From assembly GCA_019118765.1 (NCBI GenBank), contig DWYI01000056.1, forward strand, positions 1 to 64,000: DNA of 64,000 nt. The letters are read 5' to 3'. This stretch comes from Candidatus Allofournierella merdavium (GTDB lineage Bacteria; Bacillota; Clostridia; Oscillospirales; Ruminococcaceae). A model generated the notes under the pieces. The model was not told the origin of the DNA, did no database searches, and saw only the letters and a list, made by a program, of their open reading frames with translations. The first letter of the stretch is position 1; each line of letters opens with the position of its first letter. Below are positions 50,312 through 59,301 of the stretch, one piece after another. The translations under genes and the position numbers were made by a program.

Positions 50312-52607
50312 AGCCGATCGCCGCGCCGTGGGCGCGCCGGTGCGCAAAAAGGACGCCATGGCCCTCTTGCTGGGCAAGCCGGTGTACACCGAGGACGTGA
50401 CCCCGGCGGACTGCCTGGTGGTCAAGGTGCTGCGCAGCCCCCACGCCAACGCCCTCATCGAATCCGTCGACCCCGCCGCCGCCCTGCGCACGCCGGGGGT
50501 GGCGGCGGTCTACACCTGGCGGGACGTGCCCCAAAAGCGGTTCACCCAGGCGGGCCAGACCTGGCCCGAGGCCTCCCCCTACGACCGGCTCATCCTGGAC
50601 AGGCATGTGCGCTATGTGGGGGACGCGGTGGCCATCGTGGCCGCCGAGACCGAGGAGGCCGCCCGGCAGGCGCTGAAGCGCATCAAGGTGAAGTATCAGG
50701 TGCTGCCCGCGGTGCTGGACCCCCACGAGGCCCTGGACGGCCCGGTGCTGGTGCACCCGGAGGAGGACTGGAAGGCCCTCTGCCCCGTGGGGGCGGACAA
50801 CCGCCGCAACCTCTGCGCCTCCGGCAGCGACGCCGACGGGGATGTGGAGAAGGTGCTGGCGGATTGTGATGTGGTGGTGGAGCACACTTATAATACCCAG
50901 GCCTGCAACCAGGCCATGATGGAGACCTTCCGGGCCTACACCGAGCTGGACGCCTACGGCCGGCTGCATGTGGTGGCCTCCACCCAGATCGTCTTCCATG
51001 TGCGGCGCATCCTGGCCAACGCCCTGGACATCCCCAAATCCAAGATCCATGTGGAAAAGCCCCGCATCGGCGGCGGCTTCGGGGCCAAGCAGACGGTGGT
51101 GGCGGAAGTGTACCCCGCCTTCGTCACCTGGAAGACCGGCCGCCCCGCCCGGATGATCTACTCCCGCCAGGAGAGCCTCATCGCCTCCAGCCCCCGGCAT
51201 CCCATGGAGGTGCGGGTGCGGCTGGGCGCGTCCAAAGAGGGGACCATCCGCGCCCTGGACGTCTACACCCTCTCGGACACCGGGGCCTACGGCGAGCACG
51301 GCCCCACCACCGTGGGCCTCTCCGGCCACAAGTCCATCCCCCTCTACACCGGCAACCTGGAGGCCTTCCGCTTTGCCTGGAATGTGGTCTACACCAACCA
51401 CCAGTCCGCCGGGGCCTACCGGGGCTACGGCGCCACCCAGGGCATCTTCGCGGTGGAGAGCGCGGTGAACGAGCTGGCCGAACGGCTGGGGATGGACCCG
51501 GTGGCCCTGCGGCTGAAAAATATCGTGCGGCAGGGCCAGGCCATGCCCGCCTACTACGGCGAGACCGCCACCGCCTGTACCCTGGACAAATGCCTCACGA
51601 GGTGCGCCCAGCGCTTCGGCTGGGAGGAAAAATACCCCGTGCGGGACATGGGGGACGGCAGGGTGCGGGCCGCCGGCGTGGCCATCGCCATGCAGGGCTC
51701 GGGCATCTCGGGGGTGGACGTGGGTTCTGCCACCCTCAAGCTGGGGGACGACGGCTGCTACAACCTCACCATCGGCGCGGCGGACATGGGCACCGGCTGC
51801 GACACCATCCTGGCCCAGATCGCCGCCGACTGCCTGGACTGCGAGGTGGACAACATCGCCGTCTTCGGGGCGGACACCGACGCCTCCCCCTATGACTCCG
51901 GCTCCTACGCCTCCTCCACCACCTACGTGACGGGCAAAGCGGTGGAGAAGGCCTGCGCCCGGCTGAAAGAGCGCATCTGCGCCCTGGCGGCCGAAATGCT
52001 GGACTGTGCCCCCGAAGAGGTGGAGTTCGCCGGCCGCGCCGTGCGCCGGCTGGACGGCGGGGGAGAGGTGAGCCTGGCCGACATCGCGGGCCGCTCCATG
52101 TGCGGCAGCGCCCCGGCGCTGCAGATCACCTGCTCCCACTCCTCGCCCACCTCGCCGCCCCCCTTCATGGCGGGCATGGTGGAGGTGGAGGTGGACACCC
52201 GCACCGGCGGCGTGAAGGTGCTGGATTACACCGCCGTGGTGGACTGCGGCACCCCCATCAACCCCAATCTGGCCCGGGTGCAAACGGAGGGGGGCCTGGT
52301 CCAGGGCATCGGCATGGCCCTGTTCGAGACCATCACCTACAGCGACACCGGCCGCCTGGCGGAAAATTCCTTTATGCAGTACAAGATCCCCACCCGGCTG
52401 GACATGGGCAAACTGGACGTGACCTTCGAGCCCAGCTACGAGCCCAGCGGCCCCTTCGGGGCAAAATCCATCGGGGAAATCGTCATCAACACCCCCTCGC
52501 CGGCCATCGCCCACGCGGTTTACCGGGCCACCGGCGTGTGGCATCGCAGCCTGCCCATCACCCCGGAGAAGGTGCTGCTGGGCAGGAGAGGAAAAACGGA
52601 TGGCTGA
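50304..52607 (+). CDS. Molybdenum hydroxylase molybdopterin-binding subunit (xanthine dehydrogenase family)
   Basis: A 767-residue catalytic subunit that hydroxylates a purine or other N-heterocycle. Motifs: GKPVYTEDV near the start, RIGGGFGAKQ (pterin contact), SAGAYRGYGATQG (Arg of the active site), GSGISGVDVGSATLKL, MGTGCDTILAQIAADCL and the C-terminal catalytic Glu in GAKSIGEIVINTPSPA. GTG at 50304 is preferred because GGGGGTGAGG precedes it; GTG at 50295 is an alternative. It ends overlapping the MocA-like gene. Substrate is probably xanthine or hypoxanthine given the upstream permease; the selenium-dependent or nicotinate-type relatives cannot be excluded. Confidence 0.92.
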   Translation: MGEADRRAVGAPVRKKDAMALLLGKPVYTEDVTPADCLVVKVLRSPHANALIESVDPAAALRTPGVAAVYTWRDVPQKRFTQAGQTWPEASPYDRLILDRHVRYVGDAVAIVAAETEEAARQALKRIKVKYQVLPAVLDPHEALDGPVLVHPEEDWKALCPVGADNRRNLCASGSDADGDVEKVLADCDVVVEHTYNTQACNQAMMETFRAYTELDAYGRLHVVASTQIVFHVRRILANALDIPKSKIHVEKPRIGGGFGAKQTVVAEVYPAFVTWKTGRPARMIYSRQESLIASSPRHPMEVRVRLGASKEGTIRALDVYTLSDTGAYGEHGPTTVGLSGHKSIPLYTGNLEAFRFAWNVVYTNHQSAGAYRGYGATQGIFAVESAVNELAERLGMDPVALRLKNIVRQGQAMPAYYGETATACTLDKCLTRCAQRFGWEEKYPVRDMGDGRVRAAGVAIAMQGSGISGVDVGSATLKLGDDGCYNLTIGAADMGTGCDTILAQIAADCLDCEVDNIAVFGADTDASPYDSGSYASSTTYVTGKAVEKACARLKERICALAAEMLDCAPEEVEFAGRAVRRLDGGGEVSLADIAGRSMCGSAPALQITCSHSSPTSPPPFMAGMVEVEVDTRTGGVKVLDYTAVVDCGTPINPNLARVQTEGGLVQGIGMALFETITYSDTGRLAENSFMQYKIPTRLDMGKLDVTFEPSYEPSGPFGAKSIGEIVINTPSPAIAHAVYRATGVWHRSLPITPEKVLLGRRGKTDG

Positions 52608-53196
52608 GCATCTCATCCTGCTGGCGGCGGGGTCGGCCCGCCGCTTCGGCGCAAACAAGCTGCTGTGCCCGGTGGCGGGCAAGCCCCTCTACGCCCACGG
52701 TCTCGCCGCCCTGCTGGCGGCGGCGAAGGCGCGCCCCGCCGCCGACGTGACGGTGGTCAGCCGCACGCCGGAAATTCTGGCGGCGGCCCGCGCCGCCGGG
52801 GCAAGGGCGGTGGACAGCCCCTTGAGCGGAGGGGGCCTCTCCTTTACCATCCGGGCGGCGCTGGATTCGCTGGAGCCGCTGGCCGCGGGCGACTACCTGC
52901 TCTTCGCGGTGGCGGACCAGCCCTGCCTCTCCGCCGCCAGCGTGACGGCCCTGCTGGAACAGGCCGCTCCGCCCACCCTCGCCGCCACCCTCTGCGTTGG
53001 CGACAAGGTGGGCAGCCCCACCCTGTTCAGCGCGTCGCTGGCAGGCAAGCTCCGGGCGCTGGAAGGCGATTCGGGCGGCCGGTCCGTCCTGCGCGCTTTG
53101 GGGGATGAGTGCCTGCGGGTGGAAGCGGCCGAACCGCGGGAACTGGAGGACATCGACCGGCCCGGGCAGCTGGAACGGTTGAAATGTGTTCGGTGA
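52600..53196 (+). CDS. Molybdenum cofactor cytidylyltransferase-like protein (MocA family)
   Basis: A 198-residue nucleotidyltransferase: N-terminal ILLAAGSARRFGANKLLCPVAGKPLY (LAAGxSxRxGxxK signature), the region VADQPCLSA that carries the metal-binding Asp, and GSPTLFSASLAGKLRALEGDSGGR. Converts molybdopterin to its cytidine dinucleotide for insertion into enzymes of the hydroxylase type encoded upstream. The overlap of 8 bases with that gene supports the pairing. Confidence 0.9.
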   Translation: MAEHLILLAAGSARRFGANKLLCPVAGKPLYAHGLAALLAAAKARPAADVTVVSRTPEILAAARAAGARAVDSPLSGGGLSFTIRAALDSLEPLAAGDYLLFAVADQPCLSAASVTALLEQAAPPTLAATLCVGDKVGSPTLFSASLAGKLRALEGDSGGRSVLRALGDECLRVEAAEPRELEDIDRPGQLERLKCVR

Positions 53197-53224
53197 TTTT
53201 TGAAAAAATCAAAGAAAACCCTGC

Positions 53225-53256
53225 GGGGCCCGGCGCGGCAGCGCCGGGCCCCGTTT
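53225..53256 (+). terminator. Terminator of the molybdenum hydroxylase operon
   Basis: 12-bp perfect stem GGGGCCCGGCGC/GCGCCGGGCCCC with a GGCA loop; only GTTT follows, so the T tract is weak. Confidence 0.7.
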
Positions 53257-53383
53257 GGATGCCGGGGCAAACGCCCGGGCGCGCCGCCGCCTTTGCCTGC
53301 CCGGCGGACACCGCCGCCCGGGAACTGTTTGCGGGCCGCTTTGCATGAAAATGCAGAAAAATGTGAAAAAAACGTTTAAAAGT

Positions 53384-53412
53384 TTGCCACCGTGCGCAAA
53401 AAATGTTACTAT
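53384..53412 (+). promoter_or_regulatory. Promoter of the RpiR-type regulator gene
   Basis: TTGCCA (53384-53389), 17-base A-rich spacer, TACTAT (53407-53412). An AT-rich upstream stretch with AAAACGTTT lies at 53368-53376. Confidence 0.72.
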
Positions 53413-53458
53413 GGGAAACAGAACCACCGCCGGCAGGCGGGAACAGGGAGGCGGAAGG

Positions 53459-54271
53459 ATGACCAACATCTTCCACACCATTCAGGCACTGTGGCCGGAA
53501 TACACCAAAACCGAAAAAAAGGTGGCGCAGTTCATCCTGGCGGAGCAGCAGAACGCCACCAACATGACCATGGCGGACATCGCCGAGGGGGCGGGCGTGT
53601 CCGAGGGCAGCGTGGTGCGCTTCCTCAACAAGCTGGGCGTCAAAAAGCTCATCGATCTGAAACTCAGCATCGCCAAGTCCGCCGAGGAAAAGCGCCCGCA
53701 GGAGGGCTCGCTCTCCGTGGCAGTGGAGCAGGAGTTCGTGGACGTGGTGCGCAACACCGCTTCCCTGGCGGACGCAGGCCGCCTGCGGCAGGCGGTGGAC
53801 CTGCTGGAGCAGAGCGACCAGGTCTATTTTTTCGGGGTGTCGGTGAGCGGCATCGCCGCCGTCACCGGCGAGAACAGCTTTATCCGCATGGGCAAGCCGG
53901 TGCACGCCATCCAGGAGGGGCATATGCAGATGATCGCCGCCGCGGCCATGGGCAGCCGGGACACGGTGGTGGTGTTCTCCCTCACCGGCAACACCCGCGA
54001 CACCTGTGAGGCGGCCGAGCTGGCAAAACAGCAGGGGGCAAAGATCATCGCGGTCACCAGCTATGTGAACTCCCACCTGGCCCGCATCTCCGACATCGTG
54101 CTGCAAACTTCCGCCAAGGAGGAGATCATCAACGGCGGGCGCATCACCGGCCTGATCAGCCAGATCTATGTGCTGGACTGCTTAAAGCGGGAATATACCC
54201 GGCGCAACGCCGGGCGGATCAGCCGTTTGAAGGAAAACATCGGCGAGGCGATCCTCACAAAAAAGTTTTAA
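53459..54271 (+). CDS. RpiR-family (HTH-SIS) transcriptional regulator
   Basis: A 270-residue regulator: N-terminal RpiR HTH (TKTEKKVAQFILAEQQNATNMTMADIAEGAGVSEGSVVRFLNK-type region, recognition helix GVSEGSVVRFLNKLG) and a C-terminal SIS phosphosugar-binding domain (VYFFGVSVSGIAA, VVVFSLTGNTRDTCEAAELAK). RpiR proteins sense phosphorylated sugars or amino sugars. It sits just upstream of nanE and the ABC importer and probably controls them. ATG at 53459 has GGCGGAAGG upstream; longer in-frame extensions reach into the promoter. Confidence 0.92.
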   Translation: MTNIFHTIQALWPEYTKTEKKVAQFILAEQQNATNMTMADIAEGAGVSEGSVVRFLNKLGVKKLIDLKLSIAKSAEEKRPQEGSLSVAVEQEFVDVVRNTASLADAGRLRQAVDLLEQSDQVYFFGVSVSGIAAVTGENSFIRMGKPVHAIQEGHMQMIAAAAMGSRDTVVVFSLTGNTRDTCEAAELAKQQGAKIIAVTSYVNSHLARISDIVLQTSAKEEIINGGRITGLISQIYVLDCLKREYTRRNAGRISRLKENIGEAILTKKF

Positions 54272-54290
54272 ATTACAATATTTTGGGCAG

Positions 54291-54337
54291 CCGGTTGTGG
54301 ATTTAGACGAAAAATCCGCTTCCGGTTGTCTTTTTTT
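54291..54337 (+). terminator. Terminator of the RpiR-type gene
   Basis: Imperfect long stem CCGGTTGTGGATTT/AAATCCGCTTCCGG around AGACGAA, followed by TTGTC and seven T residues. Confidence 0.8.
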
Positions 54338-54347
54338 ATGCAAAGCA

Positions 54348-54376
54348 TTTACATTGCCCCAAGAGTGTGGTAAAGT
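54348..54376 (+). promoter_or_regulatory. Promoter of the nanE/ABC operon
   Basis: TTTACA (54348-54353), 17 bases, TAAAGT (54371-54376). About 55 bases before the nanE start; an AT-rich stretch (AAATTTCGAAATT, 54391-54403) right after it is palindromic and could be the RpiR site. Confidence 0.7.
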
Positions 54377-54433
54377 AAAAACAGATGGAGCAAAATTTCG
54401 AAATTAACAAAGAAACTGGAGTGTTCCTTCAAA

Positions 54434-55147
54434 ATGGAAAAAGATGAGCTGATCCAGAGCATTCGCGGGGGGCTGATCGTCTCCTGCCAGGCGCTGCCGG
54501 GCGAGCCGCTCTATCGCCCGGAGGGCGGTGTGATGCCGCTGATGGCCGAAGCCGCCCGGCGGGCGGGGGCCGTGGGCATCCGGGCCAACGGCCTGCGGGA
54601 TATCCGGGACATCATGGCCCGGGTGGACCTGCCCCTCACCGGGATCATCAAGAAGAATTACGAGGGCAGCGAGGCCTACATCACCCCCACCATGGACGAG
54701 GTGGATCAGCTGGTGGACGCCGGCTGCCCGATCATCGCGCTGGACTGCACCCGCCAGAGCCATCCCGGGGGGCTCACATCCCGGCAGTTCCTCGCGCAGG
54801 TGCGGGCCAAGTATCCCCGCCAGCTGCTCATGGCGGACTGCTCCTCGTTGGAGGACGCGGTGATGGCCGCCCAGGAGGGCGCGGACTTTGTGGGCACCAC
54901 CCTGAACGGCTATGTGAAGGGGGACACGCCCCTGGACGGGCCGAACTTTGAACTGGCGCGGCAGATCGTGAAACAGGTGCCGGCGCCGCTGATCGCCGAG
55001 GGCCGCATCCACACCCCCGAACAGGCCCGCGCCATGCTGGAGCTGGGCGCGCTGGCGGTGGTGGTGGGCGGTGCCATCACCCGCCCGCTTGAGATTGCCC
55101 GACGCTTCGTGAGCGAGGTGGAAAAGGCGGGCACAGCCCACGGCTGA
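54434..55147 (+). CDS. nanE: N-acetylmannosamine-6-phosphate 2-epimerase
   Basis: Converts ManNAc-6-phosphate to GlcNAc-6-phosphate in sialic acid/ManNAc catabolism. The 237-residue TIM barrel has GGLIVSCQALPGEPLY, GVGIRAN-type VGIRANGLRDI, the catalytic Lys region GIIKKNYEGSEAYITPT, IIALDCTRQSHP, LMADCSSLEDA, FVGTTLNGY and IAEGRIHTPEQA. No sialate lyase or ManNAc kinase gene is present in the window. First gene of the operon with the Fbp/Afu-type importer. Confidence 0.94.
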   Translation: MEKDELIQSIRGGLIVSCQALPGEPLYRPEGGVMPLMAEAARRAGAVGIRANGLRDIRDIMARVDLPLTGIIKKNYEGSEAYITPTMDEVDQLVDAGCPIIALDCTRQSHPGGLTSRQFLAQVRAKYPRQLLMADCSSLEDAVMAAQEGADFVGTTLNGYVKGDTPLDGPNFELARQIVKQVPAPLIAEGRIHTPEQARAMLELGALAVVVGGAITRPLEIARRFVSEVEKAGTAHG

Positions 55148-55212
55148 GGGGCTTTCAACAGTATGGTACGAGCGAGAAGCGCTCGAGCTATAAACAAAGG
55201 AGGATACATACA

Positions 55213-56292
55213 ATGAAAAAGAGGATCTTCAGTGCATTGCTTGCGGCAGCCATGGTCGTGTCCCTGGCGGCCTGCGGTTCCACCCCCGCCAGCACCGGCG
55301 GCTCCGGCGCCACCAGCGGCGGCGACGCGGCCCCCGCCTCCGGCGGCGAGGTCGTGGTCTACTCCCCCAACTCCGACACCGAGGTCAACGCGGTGATCCC
55401 CGCCTTTGAGGCGGCCACCGGCATCAAGGTGATCCTGCAGTCCATGGGCACCGGCGACGTGCTGGCCCGACTGGAGGCCGAGAAGGCCAATCCCCAGGCC
55501 GACGTGAACTGGGGCGCGGTGAACATGGCCTACTACACCGAGCACCCCGACCTGTACATGGAGTATGTCTCGCCCAACGACGCCAACCTCCCCGAGGCCT
55601 ACCAGAACTCCACCGGCTACTTCACCAACACCAAGCTGTCCGGCAGCGCGGCGCTGCTGTTGAACCTGGACGTGTTTGAGGAGATCGGCCTCGATCCCAA
55701 CGAGTTCACCGGCTACAAGGACCTGCTCCGTCCCGAGCTGAAGGGCCGCATCGCCATGGGCGATCCCACCGCCTCTTCCAGCGCCTGGGCCGAGCTGACC
55801 AACATGCTGCTGGTCATGGGCGACGAGCCCTACGACGAGAAGGCCTGGGAGTTCGTGGGCCAGTTCGTCGACCAGCTGGACGGCTCCATCCTGTCCTCCT
55901 CCTCCCAGATCTACAAGGCCACCGCGGACGGCGAGTACGCCGTGGGCGTGTCCTATGAAGATCCCTGCGTGGGCCTGCTGGAGGACGGCGCCACCAACCT
56001 GAAGGTGGTCTACCCCGAAGAGGGCGCGGTGTGGCTGCCCGCCGGCGTGGCCATCGTGGCCGGCTGCAAGAACGAGGAGAACGCCAAGAAATTCGTGGAC
56101 TTCCTCATCTCCCAGGAAGGCCAGGAGTGCTATGCCGACACCTCCATCCGCCCCGTGCTGACCAGCGTGGAGAACACCAGCCCCAACATGCCTCCCTTCT
56201 CGGAGATCAACGTGGCCTATGAGGACATCGAGTACTGCGCCGAGATGCAGCCCCAGTGGCAGGAGCGCTGGATGGAACTGGTCACCGGCTGA
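55213..56292 (+). CDS. Substrate-binding lipoprotein of Fbp/Afu type ABC importer
   Basis: A 359-residue type II binding protein. Lipobox SLAAC (Cys20), Gly/Ser/Ala tether to about 45, then EVVVYSPNSDTEVNAVIPAFEAATGIKV, the start typical of FbpA/AfuA/PhnD-like proteins. GRIAMGDPTASSSAW and GVSYEDPCVGLL form the cleft. Fbp-type homologues bind Fe(III); Afu-type bind hexose phosphates; the two Tyr ligands that bind iron are not obvious here. The nanE/RpiR context favours an (amino-)sugar phosphate or related organic substrate. GAGGATAC precedes the start. Confidence 0.88.
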   Translation: MKKRIFSALLAAAMVVSLAACGSTPASTGGSGATSGGDAAPASGGEVVVYSPNSDTEVNAVIPAFEAATGIKVILQSMGTGDVLARLEAEKANPQADVNWGAVNMAYYTEHPDLYMEYVSPNDANLPEAYQNSTGYFTNTKLSGSAALLLNLDVFEEIGLDPNEFTGYKDLLRPELKGRIAMGDPTASSSAWAELTNMLLVMGDEPYDEKAWEFVGQFVDQLDGSILSSSSQIYKATADGEYAVGVSYEDPCVGLLEDGATNLKVVYPEEGAVWLPAGVAIVAGCKNEENAKKFVDFLISQEGQECYADTSIRPVLTSVENTSPNMPPFSEINVAYEDIEYCAEMQPQWQERWMELVTG

Positions 56293-56332
56293 CGCAAACC
56301 GACACGGAATCTGAGATCATGGAGAGAGAGAA

Positions 56333-57448
56333 ATGAGTGTTGACATTCGGATCAAAAACGCGGTCAAGCGCTATGGCGAGAACACCGTGATCAAGGATCT
56401 TTCCGTGGAGATCAAGGAGGGTGAATTTTTCACCCTCCTTGGCCCTTCCGGATGCGGAAAGACCACCCTTCTGCGGATGATCGCCGGCTTCAACTCCATC
56501 GAGGGAGGCGACTTCTTCTTTGGGCAGCGCCGCGTGAACGACATGGACCCCGCCAAGCGGAACATCGGCATGGTGTTCCAGAACTACGCCATCTTCCCCA
56601 ACATGACGGTGAAGGACAACGTGGCGTTCGGCCTGAAGAACCGCAAGGTGCCCAAGGACCAGTGCGAAAAGGAGACCGACGAGTTCCTCAAGCTGATGCA
56701 GATCGACGAGTACCGCGACCGCATGCCGGAGCGCCTTTCCGGCGGCCAGCAGCAGCGCGTGGCCCTGGCCCGCGCGCTGGTCATCAAGCCGGACGTGCTG
56801 CTGATGGACGAACCCCTCTCCAACCTGGACGCCAAACTCCGGGTGGAGATGCGCACCGCCATCAAGGAGATCCAGAACCGCATCGGCATCACCACCGTCT
56901 ACGTCACCCACGACCAGGAGGAGGCCATGGCGGTCTCCGACCGGATTGCCGTGATGAACGGGGGCGTGATCCAGCAGATCGGCCGCCCGCGCGACCTGTA
57001 CCAGCGGCCGGAGAACCTGTTCGTGGCCACCTTCATCGGCCGCACCAACGTGCTGGACGCGAAGCTGGAGTGCGCGGGCGGCAAGGGCACCCTGACCTTT
57101 GCCGACGGGCACACGGTGGAACTGGACAACATCGACCCGGCGGCGGTGAGCCAGCCGGTGAAGGTGTCGGTGCGCCCCGAGGAGTTCGTCATCCAGCGGG
57201 ACGCCTCCGCCCCCGGCGTGAGCGCCACGGTGGACGACAGCGTCTTTTTGGGCCTGAACACCCACTACTTCGTCCACCTGGACAGCGGTGAAAAGGTGGA
57301 GATCGTGATGGAGTCGGAGATCGAGCAGTCGGTGCCCAAGGGCACGGCCATCAAGCTGGCGGTGAAGACCCACAAGATCAACGTCTTTACCGCCGACGGC
57401 GCCCACACCCTCACGGTCAACGAAAACCGTCTTGAAGGGGTGGTGTGA
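56333..57448 (+). CDS. ABC ATPase of Fbp/Afu-type importer
   Basis: A 371-residue ATPase: Walker A GPSGCGKTT (37-45), Q-loop MVFQNYAIFPNM, signature LSGGQQQRVALARAL, Walker B LLMDEPLSNLDAKLR, H-loop VYVTHDQEEAM, then a C-terminal TOBE/regulatory region (about 240-371; VRPEEFVIQRD). Same family as FbpC/PotA/UgpC. The TGA stop overlaps the permease ATG (TGATG). Confidence 0.94.
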   Translation: MSVDIRIKNAVKRYGENTVIKDLSVEIKEGEFFTLLGPSGCGKTTLLRMIAGFNSIEGGDFFFGQRRVNDMDPAKRNIGMVFQNYAIFPNMTVKDNVAFGLKNRKVPKDQCEKETDEFLKLMQIDEYRDRMPERLSGGQQQRVALARALVIKPDVLLMDEPLSNLDAKLRVEMRTAIKEIQNRIGITTVYVTHDQEEAMAVSDRIAVMNGGVIQQIGRPRDLYQRPENLFVATFIGRTNVLDAKLECAGGKGTLTFADGHTVELDNIDPAAVSQPVKVSVRPEEFVIQRDASAPGVSATVDDSVFLGLNTHYFVHLDSGEKVEIVMESEIEQSVPKGTAIKLAVKTHKINVFTADGAHTLTVNENRLEGVV

Positions 57449-59118
57449 TGAAAGGCCGGCTCAGCGACGGGCGGGCGAAGCCCCGCCGGGACGTCTGGAT
57501 GGCCATCTCGGTGGTCATCCTGGCGCTCTACGCACTCTTCATGATCTATCCGCTGTTCATGCTGCTGCGCAACGCAGTGATCGGCAACGGCGGCCAGTTC
57601 ACACTGGAATACTTCGTCAAATTCCTCTCCAAACAATACTATCTGGGCACCATCCTCAACTCCTTTGCGGTGAGTATCAGCGCCACCATCCTGACCATGG
57701 TCATCGGCGTGCCGCTGGCGTACTTCTACAATATGTATGAGATCAAGGGCGCCCGCTTCTTGCAGATCATCATCATCCTGTGCAGCATGTCCGCCCCCTT
57801 CATCGGGGCCTATTCCTGGATCCTGCTGCTGGGGCGCAACGGCCTGATCACCAACTTCATCAAGGACCTGACAGGCTTCCAGATGCCCAGCATCTACGGC
57901 TTCGGCGGCATCCTGCTGGTGCTCTGCCTGCAATTGTATCCGCTGGTGTTCCTGTATGTGTCCGGCGCGCTGAAAAACGTGGACAACACCCTGCTGGAGG
58001 CCAGCGAGAACATGGGCTGCACCGGTGTGAAGCGGTTCTTCACCGTCATCATCCCGCTGTGCGCGCCCACCATCATCGCAGCCATGCTCATGGTGTTCAT
58101 GCGGGCCTTCGCCGACTTCGGCACCCCGCTGTTCATCGGCGAGGGCTACCGCACCTTCCCGGTGGAGATCTACAACTCCTTCATGAGTGAGACCGGCGGC
58201 GACACCCACTTCGCCTCGGCGGTGGCCGTGATCGCCATCATCATCACCGCCATCATCTTCCTGTTCCAGCGGTTCGTGAACAGCAAGTTCCAGTTCACCA
58301 TGAACGCGCTGCACCCCATCGAGCGCAAAAAGGCCAAGGGCGTGCGGGGTGTGCTGATCCATGTGTTCTGCTACGGTGTGGTCACGGTGGCCTACGCGCC
58401 CCAGCTGTATGTGATCTACACCTCCTTCCAGAACACCTCCGGCAAGCTGTTTGTGGAGGGCTACTCCCTGGCCAGCTACACCGACGCGTTCTCCAAGCTG
58501 GGCAACGCCATCCCCAACACCTTCCTCATCGGCGGTGTGGCGCTGTTCATCATTGTGGCGCTGTCCATCCTGGTGGCCTACCTGGTGGTGCGCCGCAGCA
58601 ACGTGGTGAGCAAGTTCATCGACACCCTCTCCATGGTGCCCTACGTCATCCCCGGCTCGGTGGTGGGCATCGCCCTCATCATGGCCTTCAGCAGCGGCCC
58701 CATCGTGCTGGTGGGCACCGCCACCATCATGATCGTGGCGCTGGTCATCCGCCGGAATTCCTACACCATCCGCTCCTCGGTGGCCACCCTGCAGCAGATC
58801 CCCATGTCCATTGAGGAGGCGGCCATCTCCCTGGGCAGCACCAAGATGAAGGCATTCTTCAAGGTGACCATGCCCATGATGTCCAACGGCATCATCTCCG
58901 GCGCGCTGCTCAGCTGGATCTCCATCATCACCGAGCTGTCCACCGGTATCCTGCTGTACAACTGGCGCACCACCACCCTGACCATCCAGATCTACACCTA
59001 TGTATCCCGCGGCAGTTACGGTGTGGCGGCGGCCATGGCCTGTGTGCTCACGGTGATGACCACCATCTCCCTGCTGCTCTTCATCAAGTTCTCCAAGAAC
59101 AAGAACATCACCTTCTGA
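57448..59118 (+). CDS. Fused double-domain ABC permease (FbpB/AfuB type)
   Basis: A 556-residue permease with two MetI-like halves of six helices each. Each half has an ATPase-coupling loop: EASENMGCTGVKRFFTVIIPL in the first, EEAAISLGSTKMKAFFKVTMPM in the second. This two-in-one layout is the FbpB/AfuB/SfuB form. ATG at 57448 overlaps the preceding stop. Completes the nanE-linked importer, followed by a strong terminator. Confidence 0.94.
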   Translation: MKGRLSDGRAKPRRDVWMAISVVILALYALFMIYPLFMLLRNAVIGNGGQFTLEYFVKFLSKQYYLGTILNSFAVSISATILTMVIGVPLAYFYNMYEIKGARFLQIIIILCSMSAPFIGAYSWILLLGRNGLITNFIKDLTGFQMPSIYGFGGILLVLCLQLYPLVFLYVSGALKNVDNTLLEASENMGCTGVKRFFTVIIPLCAPTIIAAMLMVFMRAFADFGTPLFIGEGYRTFPVEIYNSFMSETGGDTHFASAVAVIAIIITAIIFLFQRFVNSKFQFTMNALHPIERKKAKGVRGVLIHVFCYGVVTVAYAPQLYVIYTSFQNTSGKLFVEGYSLASYTDAFSKLGNAIPNTFLIGGVALFIIVALSILVAYLVVRRSNVVSKFIDTLSMVPYVIPGSVVGIALIMAFSSGPIVLVGTATIMIVALVIRRNSYTIRSSVATLQQIPMSIEEAAISLGSTKMKAFFKVTMPMMSNGIISGALLSWISIITELSTGILLYNWRTTTLTIQIYTYVSRGSYGVAAAMACVLTVMTTISLLLFIKFSKNKNITF

Positions 59119-59131
59119 CAAACACAAAACA

Positions 59132-59171
59132 GCGCCCCTGTCCCGGGCATCGGGACAGGGGCGCCTTTTGT
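59132..59171 (+). terminator. Terminator of the nanE/ABC operon
   Basis: 14-bp perfect stem GCGCCCCTGTCCCG/CGGGACAGGGGCGC, loop GGCAT, then CCTTTTG. Confidence 0.88.
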
Positions 59172-59265
59172 GTGCCGGCGGCCCGCAAAAAAGAGGCGGC
59201 CGGCCGCGGCGACGGGGGCCGCCCCGCACGGAAGGGGCGCCGCGGCGGCACAGGCCGCCGTTTTG

Positions 59266-59274
59266 TGCTATAAT
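59266..59274 (+). promoter_or_regulatory. Extended -10 promoter of the RmlD-like gene
   Basis: TGCTATAAT (extended -10) 28 bases before the start; no clear -35 box. Confidence 0.6.
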
Positions 59275-59301
59275 GGCACAAAGGGAAAGGCGGGGATGGG
59301 G

